Assembly: GCF_004792415.1 (NCBI RefSeq)
Contig: NZ_CP038853.1
Span: 62,001 to 126,000, forward strand
Length of the DNA: 64,000 bases
Origin: Pantoea vagans
Lineage (GTDB): Bacteria > Pseudomonadota > Gammaproteobacteria > Enterobacterales > Enterobacteriaceae
Reading direction: 5' to 3'
This document shows positions 10,682-21,739 of this stretch, in pieces. Both the position numbers and the translations under genes were made by a program. Each line of letters opens with the position of its first letter. Positions within the stretch are counted from its first letter, which is position 1. The notes under the pieces are model-generated. The model worked only from the letters and a program-made list of their open reading frames with translations, searched no databases and was not told the DNA's origin.

Positions 10682-12142
10682 TTAACGGCGCCAGTGGCGC
10701 AGCAGGCGGCTTTTCATGCCGGTGTCGAAGCGCCAGATATGGTCGAAGATGCGCAGAATACCGGGTTTCCCGTGGGCCGACATTGCCACGGCGTGAAAAC
10801 GTTGCTGATTATGTCGCTGGCGCTTTTTGATCGCCCCGATGACCTCTTCCGGCAGACGCTGGGCAATAAAATCGGAAACGATCACCGCATCGGCTTCCTC
10901 CCACAGTGCGCCTTCCATTCGGGTGACAACCGAAGAGAGACAGGCGGCCAGATCGGTGCCGCCACGGAAACGCTGGCTCAGAAAGCGAATCGCCTGCTCC
11001 AGTCCGTCCTCACCGGTCAGCTCATAGCCAATTACCTCATGCGCAAACAGCATGATGTAGCAGCGACGGCGATCGGCCAGCGCGACCTTCAGCAGTGCCA
11101 GACAAAAGGCTTTAGCGCAACGCTCATTAAAGCCCCCCATCGACCCGGAGGTATCGACGCAGACGATAAACGGTCCGCGCGGCTGCTCTTCATGCTGCTG
11201 GTGGCTGGCCGGACGCATCGTCACCTTTTCATGCCAGGCATCGCCCTGCAGCTTATAGGTCAGCAGCCGTTTCTCGACCAGCCGCCGGTAAAATTCCAGC
11301 TCCAGTTCACTGATGCTCAGCGCGGCTAACTCCGGCGGTAACAGTCGCAGCACGTCATCGCTCTGATGAATGCCGCTGACCTCTTCCGGCACGGACGCAG
11401 GCTCCTGCACCAGATGATGAAAAGCTTCCATCGGGGCATCCTGTGACGGCACCGATTTTGCCTCGCGGCTGCGACCCAGTTGCTGGGCCAGCTTCAGCAG
11501 CTCCGGTTGCTGCGCCAGAAAGTCGCCATATTGCAGCATCAGCTGATAGTCGCCGGGCTGCAGTGACGCTTTGCTCATGTCCCACAGCCGGCCAGCGGCG
11601 GCTTCATCATCGTCACTGAGAATCGGAGCCAGCTGACCGCTCAGTGCCATGCGCTGCTGCAGTTCCGCCAGCAGGCGTTCGCGCTGCTGCTCCAGCAAAT
11701 CCTGATTCAGCGTCAGAGTCTGTAAGGTCAGGCTCAGCCGCCAGCGCTGTAAAAAAAGCTGGTGCTGCGCGCTGCTGAGATGGCTGATATCGGTGTGCTG
11801 CAGCAGCCGGTTAGCTTCATCAAGAAAAGGAGACGGCAGGCTTTGAAGCGCCTCAAGTGTGGCAGTCAGTTGCTGGCTGAACTCACGATCGCTGAGGAGC
11901 TGGATGCGCTGGAACAGCTGAAATTCCTCGGCCAGCGTGGCCGGAACCGGCGTGGCTTTGAGTTCAGCACTAATCTCCGCTCGCCAGCGTGGCACATCGC
12001 GCAGCAGCGCTTTTTTCAGCCCGGGGAATTTTTCAAAAAACAGCGCCAGCTGCGGGGACGCCAGCAGGGCAATAATCAGCTCTTCAATCAGTTCGGTCTC
12101 ACCCACTGAGAGCAGCGTGCTCAGCGTCTCGACTGAGATCAT
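10682..12142 (-). CDS. viaA: VWA-domain protein ViaA, RavA partner
   Basis: ViaA is the von Willebrand factor A protein that works with the AAA+ ATPase RavA; in E. coli the pair is linked to Fe-S/respiratory enzymes and aminoglycoside sensitivity. The 486-residue product has a helical N-terminal region and a C-terminal VWA domain with the metal-binding MIDAS motif DTSGSMGG, followed by the [14 protein letters not shown] segment. Its start overlaps the end of ravA by 4 bp (12139-12142), which indicates translational coupling. Confidence 0.95.
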   Translation of the reverse strand: MISVETLSTLLSVGETELIEELIIALLASPQLALFFEKFPGLKKALLRDVPRWRAEISAELKATPVPATLAEEFQLFQRIQLLSDREFSQQLTATLEALQSLPSPFLDEANRLLQHTDISHLSSAQHQLFLQRWRLSLTLQTLTLNQDLLEQQRERLLAELQQRMALSGQLAPILSDDDEAAAGRLWDMSKASLQPGDYQLMLQYGDFLAQQPELLKLAQQLGRSREAKSVPSQDAPMEAFHHLVQEPASVPEEVSGIHQSDDVLRLLPPELAALSISELELEFYRRLVEKRLLTYKLQGDAWHEKVTMRPASHQQHEEQPRGPFIVCVDTSGSMGGFNERCAKAFCLALLKVALADRRRCYIMLFAHEVIGYELTGEDGLEQAIRFLSQRFRGGTDLAACLSSVVTRMEGALWEEADAVIVSDFIAQRLPEEVIGAIKKRQRHNQQRFHAVAMSAHGKPGILRIFDHIWRFDTGMKSRLLRHWRR

Positions 12143-13635
12143 TTACGCGCCTGTTTCAGCTGTTCCGCTACATCCTGCAGGCTGGTTTCGACCCGCGCCA
12201 GCCAGTCATCACTGATAAACAGGCAGCGCTGATGCTGGCTGAACAGATGACGCTGCGACCGCAGCTCACTTTCCAGCGCATCCAGCGCATCGGTAATCTC
12301 ACCGGGCAACGGTTCGCTGTTGCTGACGCCTGGCAGCATCAGACGTGACGATTGCAGGCTCACATCACGGATAGCCAGGCAGTGCTGCGCATCCACCTGT
12401 AAATCCAGGCTTTGTGCAAAGCCAATCCCATTGAGCTTGCCGCGAACCTCACCGCCTTTCTGCAGCCACTGATTCAGGGCATCACGCGCAATCACAATAT
12501 GGCTTACCTGCATGTCGTGCAGCATTAGCGGCTTTTGCAGCATCAGCGTCAGTTGCTCATCGGTAAAGCTTTCCGGCAGATCGTAATGGGGCTTGCGGCT
12601 GAACATGCCGCTGTGTCTTTCCAGAGTGATCGCCTGCGCGATGCTCTGCTGCTGTTGCAGAGCCAGGCGACGCGCTTTGATCTGCTGCAGTTTCAGCAGC
12701 ATTGGCTGCTGCTGCCAGGCATGCTGCGTCATCAGCTGATCGATTTCTCGCTCCAGCAACTGCATGGAGGCGACGTCGTGCCAGAGGCAATCTTTCAGCA
12801 GGATCAGGTCTATCGGGGCAATGGTATTGCGACCGCTGTAGAAGGCGCTGGCCTGCAGCAGATGGATGGCTTTTTTCCAGCGACGATCGGAAATGTAAGG
12901 TGCGGCAGGCTGGCTCTCCAGTTGCTGACGCAGCTGATAAATCAGCTCAAAGACGGCATCGGGCAGGCTGACCTGGCTGATGCCGAGCTGCCACTGCGCA
13001 TACTCTTCATCACTGATGCGCAGGGATTCCGCGACCGGATTGGTGTGCTCATCCTGCTGGTGGGTCAGCATGCTGCGAAAGTTCTGCTTCTCATGCACGT
13101 TATCCAGCCACAGGCGGATCAGCATTCGATCATAGAGCGCCTCAAGACCGCTATCCGCTTCCGGCAGTTCGTTGGAGGCGGTGACCAGCAGCCGCATCGG
13201 GATGGTCTCTTCGCTGTCACCATTGCGGAAGCGGCGCTCATTGATAGCGGTCAGCAGGGTATTCAGAATCGCCGGGCCGGCTTTCCAGATCTCATCCAGA
13301 AAAACAATCTCGGCGTCGGGCAGATACCCTTTAGTGAGACGCTGGTAGCGCCCTTCGTCTTTCAGTGCCTGAATGGAGAGCGGGCCAAACACTTCTTCCG
13401 GCGTGGAGAAACGGGTCATCAGATATTCAAAGGCGCGGGCGTGCTGAAAGGCATATTTAAGGCGGCGGGCAATCAGGCTCTTGGCGATGCCCGGCGGTCC
13501 CAGCAGAAACACGCTTTCACCGCTCAGCGCGGCCAGCAGGCAAAGGCGAATGGCATGGTGCCGTTCATATAATCCTTTTTCTAACGCATTGCTAAGGCGA
13601 GAAATTCTTTCTGCCAAAAGATGGGGTTGAGCCAT
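12139..13635 (-). CDS. ravA: MoxR-family AAA+ ATPase RavA
   Basis: RavA is a hexameric MoxR AAA+ ATPase that binds the inducible lysine decarboxylase LdcI in E. coli and acts with ViaA. The product (498 residues from the ATG at 13633-13635) has Walker A GPPGIAKS near residue 45, Walker [12 protein letters not shown], the [12 protein letters not shown] pore-region motif, and a C-terminal LARA domain. A GTG two codons upstream (13641) is better spaced from AAGGA, so the true start may be there. It is divergent from kup. Confidence 0.95.
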   Translation of the reverse strand: MAQPHLLAERISRLSNALEKGLYERHHAIRLCLLAALSGESVFLLGPPGIAKSLIARRLKYAFQHARAFEYLMTRFSTPEEVFGPLSIQALKDEGRYQRLTKGYLPDAEIVFLDEIWKAGPAILNTLLTAINERRFRNGDSEETIPMRLLVTASNELPEADSGLEALYDRMLIRLWLDNVHEKQNFRSMLTHQQDEHTNPVAESLRISDEEYAQWQLGISQVSLPDAVFELIYQLRQQLESQPAAPYISDRRWKKAIHLLQASAFYSGRNTIAPIDLILLKDCLWHDVASMQLLEREIDQLMTQHAWQQQPMLLKLQQIKARRLALQQQQSIAQAITLERHSGMFSRKPHYDLPESFTDEQLTLMLQKPLMLHDMQVSHIVIARDALNQWLQKGGEVRGKLNGIGFAQSLDLQVDAQHCLAIRDVSLQSSRLMLPGVSNSEPLPGEITDALDALESELRSQRHLFSQHQRCLFISDDWLARVETSLQDVAEQLKQARK

Positions 13636-13925
13636 AATCACATCAATGTCCTTACGATCGTCGGGCCGCCGCGCTTAAGCAAGCGCCTTACTCTATAGAT
13701 CATCATGCGTGAAAGCGTTGATAGCTGTCAGCTTTTTTGTTTCAGAAGGTTTGCCTGTTTTAAAGTGGTGCCGGATGACAATTTATCGTCTGAAATGACC
13801 CCGTTACCCTGACCGCGAGGCGAAGCGGGTATAGGAATTTTCGTTAAACCGTGCATACTGTGCGCTTTTTGATGGCCTGAGCGAGGGGTTTTTGCACCTC
13901 TTAGACTCCAACAAAAGATAACTCT

Positions 13926-15794
13926 ATGAGCTCGGATAATAAGCAGTCACTTCGCGGATTAACGCTGGCCGCTATTGGTGTTGTTTACGGGGATATCGGC
14001 ACCAGTCCGCTGTATACCTTGCGTGAATGTCTCTCCGGACAGTTTGGTTTCGGCGTTGAGCGGGAAGCCGTATTTGGCTTTCTGTCGCTGATTTTCTGGC
14101 TGCTGGTGCTGGTGGTCTCACTGAAGTACATCAGTTATGTGATGCGTGCCGACAACGCCGGGGAAGGCGGGATTCTGACCCTGATGTCGCTGGCAGGTCG
14201 CCATACCGGTGCACGCGCCACGGCGGTGCTGGTGATCATGGGCCTGATTGGTGGCAGCTTCTTCTATGGAGAGGTGGTGATCACGCCAGCCATTTCGGTG
14301 ATGTCCGCCATCGAAGGCCTGGAGATTGCTGCGCCGTCGCTGGATCCCTTTATTGTGCCGATGTCGATTGCGGTGCTGACGCTGCTCTTTGCCATTCAGA
14401 AGCATGGCACCGGTATGGTGGGTAAACTCTTCGCTCCGGTAATGCTGGTCTGGTTTCTGGTGCTGGCGATCCTGGGTGTCATGGGCATCATGCGAAACCC
14501 GGACGTGCTGCATGCGCTGAATCCTGCCTATGCGGTGGAATTCTTCCTGCACTATAAGTCCGTTTCGTTCTTCGCCCTCGGTGCAGTTGTGCTGGCGATT
14601 ACCGGGGTCGAGGCGCTTTATGCCGATATGGGTCACTTCGGTAAAGTGCCGATTCGGCTGGCCTGGTTTTCGGTGGTGCTGCCGTCGCTGGTGCTGAACT
14701 ACTTTGGTCAGGGCGCGCTGTTACTCAGCGATCCTAAAGCAATTAAAAACCCCTTCTTCCTGCTGGCCCCGGACTGGGCGCTAATCCCGATGCTGATTCT
14801 GGCAACGCTGGCCACCGTTATCGCCTCACAGGCAGTCATCTCCGGCGTCTTCTCGCTGACGCGTCAGGCGGTGCGACTGGGTTATCTGCCAGGGATGCGT
14901 ATCATCCACACTTCTGAGCGCGAATCGGGCCAGATTTATATTCCGGTGATCAACTGGGTGCTCTATTTCGCCGTGCTGATTGTCATTATCAGCTTTGAGC
15001 ATTCAAGTAATCTGGCTGCAGCCTACGGTATTGCGGTGACCGGCACCATGGTGCTGACGGCAATGCTCTCCTGCACCGTGGCGGTTAAAAACTGGCACTG
15101 GAACAAGCTGGCGGTCGCTGTCATCCTGGTGCTGATGCTCTGCATCGACGTGCCGCTGTTTACCGCCAACCTGGTGAAAATTTTCTCTGGTGGCTGGCTG
15201 CCGCTCTGTCTCGGTCTGGTGATGTTTATCATTATGACGACGTGGAAAAGCGAACGTTTCCGTCTGCTGCGCCGCATGCACGAACATGGTAACTCCCTGG
15301 AGGCGATGATCGCGTCGCTGGAGAAATCGCCGCCGGTTCGCGTACCGGGCACAGCGGTCTATATGTCGCGTGCCCTGAATGTGATTCCGTTTGCCATGCT
15401 GCACAACCTCAAGCACAACAAAGTGTTGCATGAGCGGGTCGTGCTGCTGACGTTGCGCACTGAAGATGCGCCATACGTGCACAACGTGCGTCGTGTCACC
15501 ATTGAGCAGCTGTCGCCGACCTTCTGGCGGGTGGTGGCAAGCTACGGCTGGCGTGAGACGCCAAACGTCGAGGAGATTTTCCACCGTTGCGGGCTGGAAG
15601 GACTCAACTGCCGCATGATGGAGACCTCGTTCTTCATGTCGCATGAGTCGCTGATCATCGGCAAACGGCCGTGGTATCTGCGCCTGCGCGGCAAACTCTT
15701 CCTGGCGCTGCAGCGCAATGCGCTCCGTGCGCCAGACCAGTTTGAGATCCCGCCAAACCGCGTGATTGAGCTGGGCACCCAGGTCGAGATTTGA
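13926..15794 (+). CDS. kup: Low-affinity potassium uptake protein Kup
   Basis: Kup (TrkD) is an inner-membrane K+/H+ symporter, important for potassium and caesium uptake at low pH. The 622-residue product equals E. coli in length. It has about twelve hydrophobic segments in the N-terminal 430 residues, the signature [17 protein letters not shown] near the start, and a cytoplasmic C-terminal domain with an FFMSHESLI motif. It is divergent from ravA and convergent with qseC. The 284-bp upstream spacer has no recognised riboswitch. Confidence 0.96.
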   Translation: MSSDNKQSLRGLTLAAIGVVYGDIGTSPLYTLRECLSGQFGFGVEREAVFGFLSLIFWLLVLVVSLKYISYVMRADNAGEGGILTLMSLAGRHTGARATAVLVIMGLIGGSFFYGEVVITPAISVMSAIEGLEIAAPSLDPFIVPMSIAVLTLLFAIQKHGTGMVGKLFAPVMLVWFLVLAILGVMGIMRNPDVLHALNPAYAVEFFLHYKSVSFFALGAVVLAITGVEALYADMGHFGKVPIRLAWFSVVLPSLVLNYFGQGALLLSDPKAIKNPFFLLAPDWALIPMLILATLATVIASQAVISGVFSLTRQAVRLGYLPGMRIIHTSERESGQIYIPVINWVLYFAVLIVIISFEHSSNLAAAYGIAVTGTMVLTAMLSCTVAVKNWHWNKLAVAVILVLMLCIDVPLFTANLVKIFSGGWLPLCLGLVMFIIMTTWKSERFRLLRRMHEHGNSLEAMIASLEKSPPVRVPGTAVYMSRALNVIPFAMLHNLKHNKVLHERVVLLTLRTEDAPYVHNVRRVTIEQLSPTFWRVVASYGWRETPNVEEIFHRCGLEGLNCRMMETSFFMSHESLIIGKRPWYLRLRGKLFLALQRNALRAPDQFEIPPNRVIELGTQVEI

Positions 15795-15799
15795 TTGGC

Positions 15800-15825
15800 A
15801 GCGCCCGCCTTACGGGGCGGGCGCT
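15800..15825. terminator. Hairpin between convergent kup and qseC
   Basis: AGCGCCCGCC (15800-15809) pairs with GGCGGGCGCT (15816-15825) around a 6-nt loop. The stem is very GC-rich but has no T-run in either direction. The right arm lies inside the last codons of qseC. It probably serves as a transcription barrier or mRNA end for kup. Confidence 0.5.
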
Positions 15826-17165
15826 GACCAGCGTAGCGTGACGCACAAGCCGCCGCCGGGTCGCTGGCTGAACGTAACCTGCATACCATGCAACTGGGCA
15901 ATATTACGCACTATCGATAATCCCAGCCCGCTCCCGCTCTTCTCCTGACCTGGCGGTCGCCAGAAACGCTCACCGAGCCGTTGCAGGTCGGCAGCACTCA
16001 GACCCTCACCGTTATCCTCCACCGACAGGCTGTTTGCCTGCAACCGCACATCGACTTCGCTGCCCGCAGGCGTATAGCGAATGGCGTTATCCAGCAGATT
16101 TCGCACCAGCAGTGACAGCAGCAGCGGATGTCCCTGAATCTGCGGATCGGCCTCAGCGTGCAGCCGCAGCGTGACGCCGGTTTTATCCGCCAGCGGCAAT
16201 TGTGCGGCGATCGTCTCCTGCACCGTGCGTTTCAGCGCCACCGGTTCGAAGGCGCTGCGTGCATCATCGGCTTCAACCCGCGAGAGCGTCAGCAGCTGAT
16301 CCACCAGCCGCGTAGCGCGGACAATGCCGGCATCCAGCTGTTGCAGCGCGTGGGTTCGCATCACTTCGTCATCCGCCGTCAGCTGGATCACTTCGCTTTG
16401 CACCTGCAGCGCGGCCAGTGGACTGCGCAGCTCATGTGCGGCATCGGAGGTAAAGCGTCGTTCACGCTGCATCATGGCGCTGATGCGGCTGAACAGGCCA
16501 TTAAGCGCCATCATCAGCGGCTGTACCTCTTTCGGCACGCGGTCTGCCTGCAGCGGCGTATCGTCATCAGGCGCGCGCTGCGCCAGCTGCTGCGCCAGCG
16601 TCTTCAACGGTCGCAGTTCAGACCAGACCAGTCCGATGAGCAACAGCAGCATAAACGGCAGCGCGATCAGCCAGGGCAGCATACTGGCTTTCATCAGCTC
16701 CTGTGTTATGTCGTCGCGGTATTCCGACTCCTGACCGACGACTATCCGGAACTTCTGATCCGGCGTGGTCAGCCAGACAAACCGCCAGCGATCGTCATCA
16801 TTGGTGAGCTGTCCTTCATGAAATCCCTGATAGTCCGCCTCAAACGGCAGATAGCGGCCATTATCGCCATCATTCATTACCTGCCTGCCGTCACGGGTAA
16901 AGACAGCAAAGGCCAGGGCATCGTCATCCTGATCGCCACGATGGTGCCGCAGCATCGCTTTGGTTCGGGGCAACGTGGTGTTGTCCAGCGAAGAGAAATC
17001 CAGCGTCAGCAGACGCTTGGCCAGCAGCATCTGCTGGGTATCAAACAGCTCATCAAGGGTTTCACGGGTCTGATGCCAGGCACTCAGGCTGGCACTGGCC
17101 CAGCAGATGCCGAGCAGCAGCACGAAACCGATGCCCAGCCGCAGAAACAGGCTCATTGATCGCAT
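15810..17165 (-). CDS. qseC: Sensor histidine kinase QseC
   Basis: QseC is an inner-membrane sensor kinase, described in E. coli as responding to AI-3 and host catecholamines, that phosphorylates QseB. Two membrane segments (about residues 5-28 and 162-182) flank a periplasmic sensor with the conserved [24 protein letters not shown]. Then come the H-box [19 protein letters not shown], the N-box [10 protein letters not shown] and the G-boxes DNGEGL and GSGLGLSIV. The 451-residue frame overlaps the qseB end by 13 bp; GGGAG lies 7 bp upstream of this ATG. A second ATG three codons in also fits. Confidence 0.93.
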   Translation of the reverse strand: MRSMSLFLRLGIGFVLLLGICWASASLSAWHQTRETLDELFDTQQMLLAKRLLTLDFSSLDNTTLPRTKAMLRHHRGDQDDDALAFAVFTRDGRQVMNDGDNGRYLPFEADYQGFHEGQLTNDDDRWRFVWLTTPDQKFRIVVGQESEYRDDITQELMKASMLPWLIALPFMLLLLIGLVWSELRPLKTLAQQLAQRAPDDDTPLQADRVPKEVQPLMMALNGLFSRISAMMQRERRFTSDAAHELRSPLAALQVQSEVIQLTADDEVMRTHALQQLDAGIVRATRLVDQLLTLSRVEADDARSAFEPVALKRTVQETIAAQLPLADKTGVTLRLHAEADPQIQGHPLLLSLLVRNLLDNAIRYTPAGSEVDVRLQANSLSVEDNGEGLSAADLQRLGERFWRPPGQEKSGSGLGLSIVRNIAQLHGMQVTFSQRPGGGLCVTLRWSAPAP

Positions 17166-17824
17166 TCAGCGGCTCCCAGGGTATAACCGACGCCGTGCAG
17201 CGTGCGGATAAACGCGCTGCCCAGCTTTTTACGCAGATGATGGATATGCACTTCTACCGCGTTGCTGGAGACATCGGCATCCCAGCTGTAGAGCTTCTCT
17301 TCCAGCTGGCTGCGCGTCAGCACCCGGCCCGGGTTGCGCATAAAGAGTTCCAGCAGCGCCAGTTCACGGCTTTTCAGCTCAATCGCTTCGTCATCGCGCA
17401 TGACGCTATGGCTGCCGGGGATCAGTACCACGTTACCGTGACGGAGTTCGGGCTGCAGCTGACCGTGACGGCGGCGTATTAGCGCCTGCAGGCGCGCGGC
17501 CACTTCGGTTAAGGCAAAGGGTTTGCACAGATAGTCATCGGCTCCCATCTGCAGGCCTTCAACCCGCTGATCGAGCGCATCGCGGGCAGTCAGTATCAGG
17601 ACCGGCACATCATTTCCCTGCTGCCGCCACTGCCGCAGGATATCGAGTCCATCCCGCTCAGGCAGAGAAAGGTCCAGGATCACCGCATCCCAGGGCGCGG
17701 CCTCCAGCGCGTTACAGCCCGACTCACCAGACGTAAACCAGTCAACGCTGAAGCCCAGTTTACTCAGCCCCGCTTTGATACCGTCGCCAATCAAGCGATC
17801 GTCTTCAATCAGTAAAATACGCAT
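17153..17824 (-). CDS. qseB: Response regulator QseB
   Basis: QseB is the OmpR/PhoB-family response regulator of QseC, controlling motility and its own operon in E. coli. The receiver domain carries the acidic pair EDD at residues 7-9, the phospho-acceptor in [10 protein letters not shown], and the KPF motif. The C-terminal winged helix ends [31 protein letters not shown]. The ATG at 17822-17824 is 5 bp from GGGAG; a GTG one codon upstream is less well placed. It is the first gene of qseBC and divergent from ygiW. Confidence 0.95.
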   Translation of the reverse strand: MRILLIEDDRLIGDGIKAGLSKLGFSVDWFTSGESGCNALEAAPWDAVILDLSLPERDGLDILRQWRQQGNDVPVLILTARDALDQRVEGLQMGADDYLCKPFALTEVAARLQALIRRRHGQLQPELRHGNVVLIPGSHSVMRDDEAIELKSRELALLELFMRNPGRVLTRSQLEEKLYSWDADVSSNAVEVHIHHLRKKLGSAFIRTLHGVGYTLGAAECDQ

Positions 17825-17910
17825 CACGTCTCCCTGTTCCGATAGCGCTTTATACGAAGCAACTTCCTCACTGTACAGCTGATTTCGGCGAAAATGGCTT
17901 ATTTTTCACG

Positions 17911-17927
17911 CTTAAGAAGCTGTTAAG
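17911..17927. promoter_or_regulatory. PmrA/QseB-type box in the qseB-ygiW spacer
   Basis: The direct repeat CTTAAG-N5-GTTAAG lies at 17911-17927, midway between the divergent genes qseB and ygiW. PmrA and QseB regulators recognise paired TTAAG half-sites at this spacing, so it probably governs ygiW, qseBC or both. Confidence 0.55.
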
Positions 17928-17986
17928 AACTCTGTGGTCAACTGGGCCTATTCAAACCGAAAACACCACTGAGAAAGGGGTACACC

Positions 17987-18394
17987 ATGAAAAAGCACGC
18001 TGCAATTCTGGCCGTCGTTATGCTGGCTTCCGCCCCGGTTTTCGCTGCACAGCAGGGCGGATTTGTTGATCCCAGTGCGCCAGCCGCACAGACGCCGTCA
18101 GCATCCGGTCAGGGCGGCTTCAGTGCCGATCACACCAGTGTGGTGACCGTGAAGCAGGCTGAAGAGATGAAAGATGACAGCTGGATCACCGTGCACGGCA
18201 AGCTGGAGAAACAGATCGGCAAGGAAGATTATCTGTTCCGCGACCAGACGGGCACCATGAAGGTCGAAATCGACCACAAGCACTGGAACGGCCAGACCAT
18301 CACGCCCAAAGATAACGTTGAGCTGACGGGTGAACTGGATAAAGATTTCAATAGCATTGAGATGGACGTTAAGCAGGTTAAGAAACTGCCTTAA
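17987..18394 (+). CDS. ygiW: Periplasmic OB-fold (BOF) stress protein YgiW
   Basis: YgiW (VisP in Salmonella) is a small periplasmic OB-fold protein linked to peroxide, metal and host-stress tolerance. The 135-residue precursor has a clear signal peptide (MKKHAAILAVVMLASAPVFA, cleavage near residue 20). A low-complexity linker then leads to the BOF domain, with WITVHGKLEKQIGKEDYLFRD and the closing VELTGELDKDFNSIEMDVKQV. AAAGGGG lies upstream of the ATG. The divergent placement from qseBC matches E. coli. Confidence 0.93.
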   Translation: MKKHAAILAVVMLASAPVFAAQQGGFVDPSAPAAQTPSASGQGGFSADHTSVVTVKQAEEMKDDSWITVHGKLEKQIGKEDYLFRDQTGTMKVEIDHKHWNGQTITPKDNVELTGELDKDFNSIEMDVKQVKKLP

Positions 18395-18406
18395 TTCCCT
18401 TCTGCC

Positions 18407-18424
18407 GGGCCGCATTTGCGGCCC
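18407..18424. terminator. Hairpin after ygiW, no U-run
   Basis: GGGCCGC (18407-18413) pairs with GCGGCCC (18418-18424) around ATTT. No T-run follows, so it is at best a weak terminator. Near-identical hairpins occur at 18640 and 51187. Confidence 0.45.
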
Positions 18425-18470
18425 TGAGATTGTTGACAAAGTCCGGCCCGGTAGCGGTAAGTCCGAGCCA

Positions 18471-18583
18471 GCGTAGGGAACACGGTCAGATCGGAAAGAC
18501 GCAAAAACCGCCATCCATGGCCCGCTCGGCCCGCGCCGTCCGTGGCGCGGGACGCTTTCCTCCTATGACCGTGTTCCCTACGC
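18471..18583. repeat. 113-bp inverted-repeat hairpin element
   Basis: Two perfect 18-bp arms, GCGTAGGGAACACGGTCA (18471-18488) and its complement (18566-18583), enclose a second paired region (GGAAAG with CTTTCC). Inside is an 8-bp GC hairpin, CCCGCGCC (18530-18537) with GGCGCGGG (18544-18551). No ORF is present. The form suggests a non-autonomous mobile or REP/MITE-like intergenic repeat, but only one copy is in the window. Confidence 0.6.
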
Positions 18584-18639
18584 ATTGAGCTTATTCATTG
18601 CTGCCAGACTCACCCTGATTTGGTTTTGTCAGCAGTCTT

Positions 18640-18664
18640 AGGGCCGCATTCGCGGCCCTTTTTT
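18640..18664 (+). terminator. Rho-independent terminator ahead of the rbs promoter
   Basis: AGGGCCGC (18640-18647) pairs with GCGGCCCT (18652-18659), followed by six T residues (18659-18664). It would stop plus-strand transcription from ygiW before the ribose promoter. Confidence 0.75.
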
Positions 18665-18704
18665 CGTTCCCTTCCCCGCCTTAATGCAAATTTCCCCCCG
18701 CGTG

Positions 18705-18720
18705 AGCGAAACGTTTCGAT
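18705..18720. promoter_or_regulatory. Upstream RbsR-type operator
   Basis: AGCGAAACGTTTCGAT is a near-perfect palindrome of the LacI-family form centred on CG. Its core equals the downstream rbs operator at 18781. It probably helps RbsR repress rbs, possibly by looping with the second site. Confidence 0.7.
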
Positions 18721-18747
18721 AGCGATCACAGATTTCTTCTTTGCCGG

Positions 18748-18798
18748 TTGAGTTGATGGCGGCTTTTCATACACTCCAGACAGCGAAACGTTTCGCTG
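18748..18798 (+). promoter_or_regulatory. rbs promoter and main RbsR operator
   Basis: TTGAGT (18748-18753) and TACACT (18770-18775), spaced 16 bp, form a plausible promoter. The perfect palindrome CAGCGAAACGTTTCGCTG at 18781-18798 lies over the expected transcription start. E. coli has the same operator at rbsD. A TCACA half-site at 18726 might belong to a weak CRP site; this is uncertain. Confidence 0.7.
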
Positions 18799-18810
18799 TG
18801 GAGTGAAAAG

Positions 18811-19230
18811 ATGAAAAAAGGTCGCCTGTTAAACGCTGAACTCTCACATGTGATTGCCCGCCTGGGACACACGGATACGCTGACGATTGCCGATGCTGGC
18901 TTGCCCATTCCGGCAGGACCGCAGCGCATCGACTTAGCGCTCACGCCGGGTACGCCCGATTTTATGCAGGTGGTGAATGCTGTCGCACTGGAGATGCAGG
19001 TAGAGAGCGTCCTGATCGCGGAGGAGATTAAGCAGCATAATCCGCACCTTCATAGCGCGCTTGTCGCCGTGCTCGAAGCCTTGCAACAGCACCAGGGGAA
19101 TCGCATCACCATCAGCTACACCAGTCATGAACAATTCAAACAACAAACGCAGCGTAGTCAGGCGGTCATTCGCAGCGGAGAGTGCTCTCCGTTTGCGAAT
19201 GTCATCCTCAGCGCCGGTGTGACCTTCTGA
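18811..19230 (+). CDS. rbsD: D-ribose pyranase
   Basis: RbsD interconverts the beta-pyranose and beta-furanose forms of ribose so that ribokinase receives its proper substrate. The 139-residue product equals E. coli in length. The catalytic His20 lies in RLGHTDTL, and the closing motif is [24 protein letters not shown]. It is the first gene of rbsDACBKR, just after the operator. Confidence 0.96.
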   Translation: MKKGRLLNAELSHVIARLGHTDTLTIADAGLPIPAGPQRIDLALTPGTPDFMQVVNAVALEMQVESVLIAEEIKQHNPHLHSALVAVLEALQQHQGNRITISYTSHEQFKQQTQRSQAVIRSGECSPFANVILSAGVTF

Positions 19231-19237
19231 GGCCGCT

Positions 19238-20746
19238 ATGCAACCTTTACTGCAACTCGACGGCATTGAAAAATCCTTTCCGGGCGTAAAAGCCCTGAAG
19301 GGGGCGTCGCTGAATGTCCGTGCAGGACGCGTGATGGCGCTGGTGGGCGAGAACGGCGCAGGCAAGTCCACCATGATGAAAGTGCTGACCGGGATCTATC
19401 AATATGATGCTGGTACGCTGCGCTGGCTCGGCAAAGAGACCCGTTTCAGTGGACCTAAAGCGTCACAGGAAGCGGGTATTGGCATCATCCATCAGGAGCT
19501 GAACCTGATCCCTCAGTTAACCGTGGCAGAGAATATATTTCTCGGTCGCGAATATGTGGGGCGTTTTGGCCGTATCCAGTGGCCGCGTATGTATGCCGAA
19601 GCCGATGCGCTGCTCAAACGGCTTAATCTGCGCTTCAACAGCCACAAGCTGGTGGGCGATTTGTCGATTGGCGATCAGCAGATGGTCGAAATTGCTAAAG
19701 TGCTGAGCTTTGAGTCGCAGGTCATCATCATGGATGAGCCGACCGATGCACTGACCGATACCGAAACGCTGTCGCTGTTCCGGGTGATCAATGAACTGAA
19801 AGCGCAGGGCTGCGGCATCGTCTATATCTCGCATCGCATGAAAGAGATTTTTGAGATCTGCGATGACGTCACCGTATTCCGCGACGGTCAGTTTATTGCT
19901 GAACGTCCGGTGAGCGAGCTGACCGAAGAGAGCCTGATCGAGATGATGGTCGGACGTAAGCTGGAAGATCAATATCCGCATCTTGATCAGGCGCCAGGCG
20001 ACGTGCGACTCAAAGTAGAGAACGTCAGCGGGCCGGGCGTGGAGAACGTCAGCTTCAGTCTGCGCAAAGGTGAAATCCTTGGCATCTCGGGTCTGATGGG
20101 CGCGGGCCGCACCGAACTGATGAAGGTGCTCTACGGCGCGCTGCCGCGTCGTGAAGGTGCAATGTGGCTTAATGGACGGGAAGTGGTGACGCGTTCGCCG
20201 CAGGACGGGCTGGCTAACGGTATCGTCTACATCTCGGAAGATCGTAAGCGTGATGGTCTGGTGCTGGGCATGTCAGTGAAAGAGAACATGTCGCTGACGG
20301 CGTTAGGCTATTTCAGTCACGGCAGCGGCACGCTGAAACATGCGGCAGAGCAGCTGGCGGTAGGCGATTTTATCCGGCTGTTCAACGTGAAAACGCTTTC
20401 TATGGAGCAGCCGATTGGCCTGCTTTCAGGCGGTAACCAGCAGAAAGTGGCGATTGCCCGCGGTCTGATGACCCGGCCCAACGTGCTGATTCTGGACGAA
20501 CCGACTCGCGGTGTGGATGTCGGTGCGAAGAAAGAGATCTACCAACTGATTAACCAGTTTAAAGCCGAAGGGCTGAGCATCATCCTGGTCTCCTCGGAAA
20601 TGCCAGAGGTGCTGGGCATGAGCGATCGGATTCTGGTGATGCATGAAGGCCGTATCAGCGGCGAATTTACCCGTGAAGATGCCACTCAGGAAAGCCTGAT
20701 GGCAGCCGCCGTAGGCAAGCAACACAGCGAGGATTTAGTGGTATGA
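19238..20746 (+). CDS. rbsA: Ribose ABC transporter ATP-binding protein
   Basis: RbsA is the double-domain ATPase that powers ribose import through RbsC. The 502-residue product has a first ABC domain with Walker [10 protein letters not shown] and Walker [16 protein letters not shown] (the RbsA-typical variant), and a second domain with the degenerate P-loop GLMGAGRTE, signature [15 protein letters not shown] and [11 protein letters not shown]. It begins 7 bp after rbsD, and its last 4 bp overlap rbsC. Confidence 0.97.
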   Translation: MQPLLQLDGIEKSFPGVKALKGASLNVRAGRVMALVGENGAGKSTMMKVLTGIYQYDAGTLRWLGKETRFSGPKASQEAGIGIIHQELNLIPQLTVAENIFLGREYVGRFGRIQWPRMYAEADALLKRLNLRFNSHKLVGDLSIGDQQMVEIAKVLSFESQVIIMDEPTDALTDTETLSLFRVINELKAQGCGIVYISHRMKEIFEICDDVTVFRDGQFIAERPVSELTEESLIEMMVGRKLEDQYPHLDQAPGDVRLKVENVSGPGVENVSFSLRKGEILGISGLMGAGRTELMKVLYGALPRREGAMWLNGREVVTRSPQDGLANGIVYISEDRKRDGLVLGMSVKENMSLTALGYFSHGSGTLKHAAEQLAVGDFIRLFNVKTLSMEQPIGLLSGGNQQKVAIARGLMTRPNVLILDEPTRGVDVGAKKEIYQLINQFKAEGLSIILVSSEMPEVLGMSDRILVMHEGRISGEFTREDATQESLMAAAVGKQHSEDLVV

Positions 20747-21714
20747 CGACCCAAACTTTACCGGCCAGCCGTCGCTGGTTTAGCAAAAGCTGGCTTCTGG
20801 AACAGAAGTCGCTGATTGCGCTGATGGTGCTGATCGCCGTGGTGGCCAGCCAGAGCCCGAACTTCTTTACCGTGGCGAACCTGTTCAACATTCTGCAGCA
20901 GACCTCGGTTAACGCCATTATGGCGGTCGGGATGACACTGGTAATTCTGACCTCCGGTATCGACCTCTCGGTGGGATCGCTGCTGGCCCTGACGGGCGCG
21001 GTGGGTGCATCGCTGGTGGGCATGGAGGTCAATGCCCTGGTCGCGGTGGCGGCTTCGCTGGCGCTGGGGGCGGCAATCGGTGCCCTTACCGGGACTATTG
21101 TGGCGCGCGGTAAGGTTCAGGCCTTTATCGCCACGCTGGTTATGATGCTGCTACTGCGCGGTGTGACCATGGTCTATACCGATGGCAGCCCGATTAACAC
21201 CGGTTTCAGTGCCAATGCCGATCTGCTGGGCTGGTTTGGTATTGGTCGCCCGCTGGGTATCCCTGCGCCGGTCTGGCTGATGGCGCTGGTCTTTATCGCC
21301 GCCTGGTACATGCTGCAGCACACCCGTCTGGGTCGCTATATCTATGCGCTTGGCGGTAACGAAGCGGCAACGCGTCTCTCTGGCATCAATGTGAATCGCG
21401 TCAAAATCATCGTCTATTCACTGAGCGGCATGCTGGCGGCGCTGGCGGGCACCATTGAAGTGGCGCGTCTCTCATCAGCACAGCCGACAGCGGGTACCGG
21501 CTATGAGCTGGATGCAATTGCTGCGGTCGTGCTGGGCGGAACCAGCCTGGCTGGCGGTAAAGGCCGTATTTTCGGCACCCTGATTGGCGCGCTGATCCTC
21601 GGCTTTCTGAACAACGGCCTGAACCTGATGGGTGTCTCTTCGTACTACCAGATGATCGTTAAAGCGGTAGTCATCCTGCTGGCGGTGCTGGTGGATAATA
21701 AAAGCAGTAAATAA
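20743..21714 (+). CDS. rbsC: Ribose ABC transporter permease
   Basis: RbsC is the inner-membrane channel of the ribose importer. The 323-residue product has about ten hydrophobic segments and the BPD_transp_2 pattern. [21 protein letters not shown] is the conserved substrate-path motif, and a later [22 protein letters not shown] stretch is the coupling region. The start overlaps the rbsA stop (ATGA). Confidence 0.97.
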   Translation: MTTQTLPASRRWFSKSWLLEQKSLIALMVLIAVVASQSPNFFTVANLFNILQQTSVNAIMAVGMTLVILTSGIDLSVGSLLALTGAVGASLVGMEVNALVAVAASLALGAAIGALTGTIVARGKVQAFIATLVMMLLLRGVTMVYTDGSPINTGFSANADLLGWFGIGRPLGIPAPVWLMALVFIAAWYMLQHTRLGRYIYALGGNEAATRLSGINVNRVKIIVYSLSGMLAALAGTIEVARLSSAQPTAGTGYELDAIAAVVLGGTSLAGGKGRIFGTLIGALILGFLNNGLNLMGVSSYYQMIVKAVVILLAVLVDNKSSK

Positions 21715-21739
21715 CTCTGACCTTACACAGGATAATAAG

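Noticed and set aside
18430..18664. A possible small RNA between TTGACA near 18433 and the terminator at 18640.
   Set aside because: No -10 hexamer lies at the right distance, and most of the region is the inverted-repeat element.
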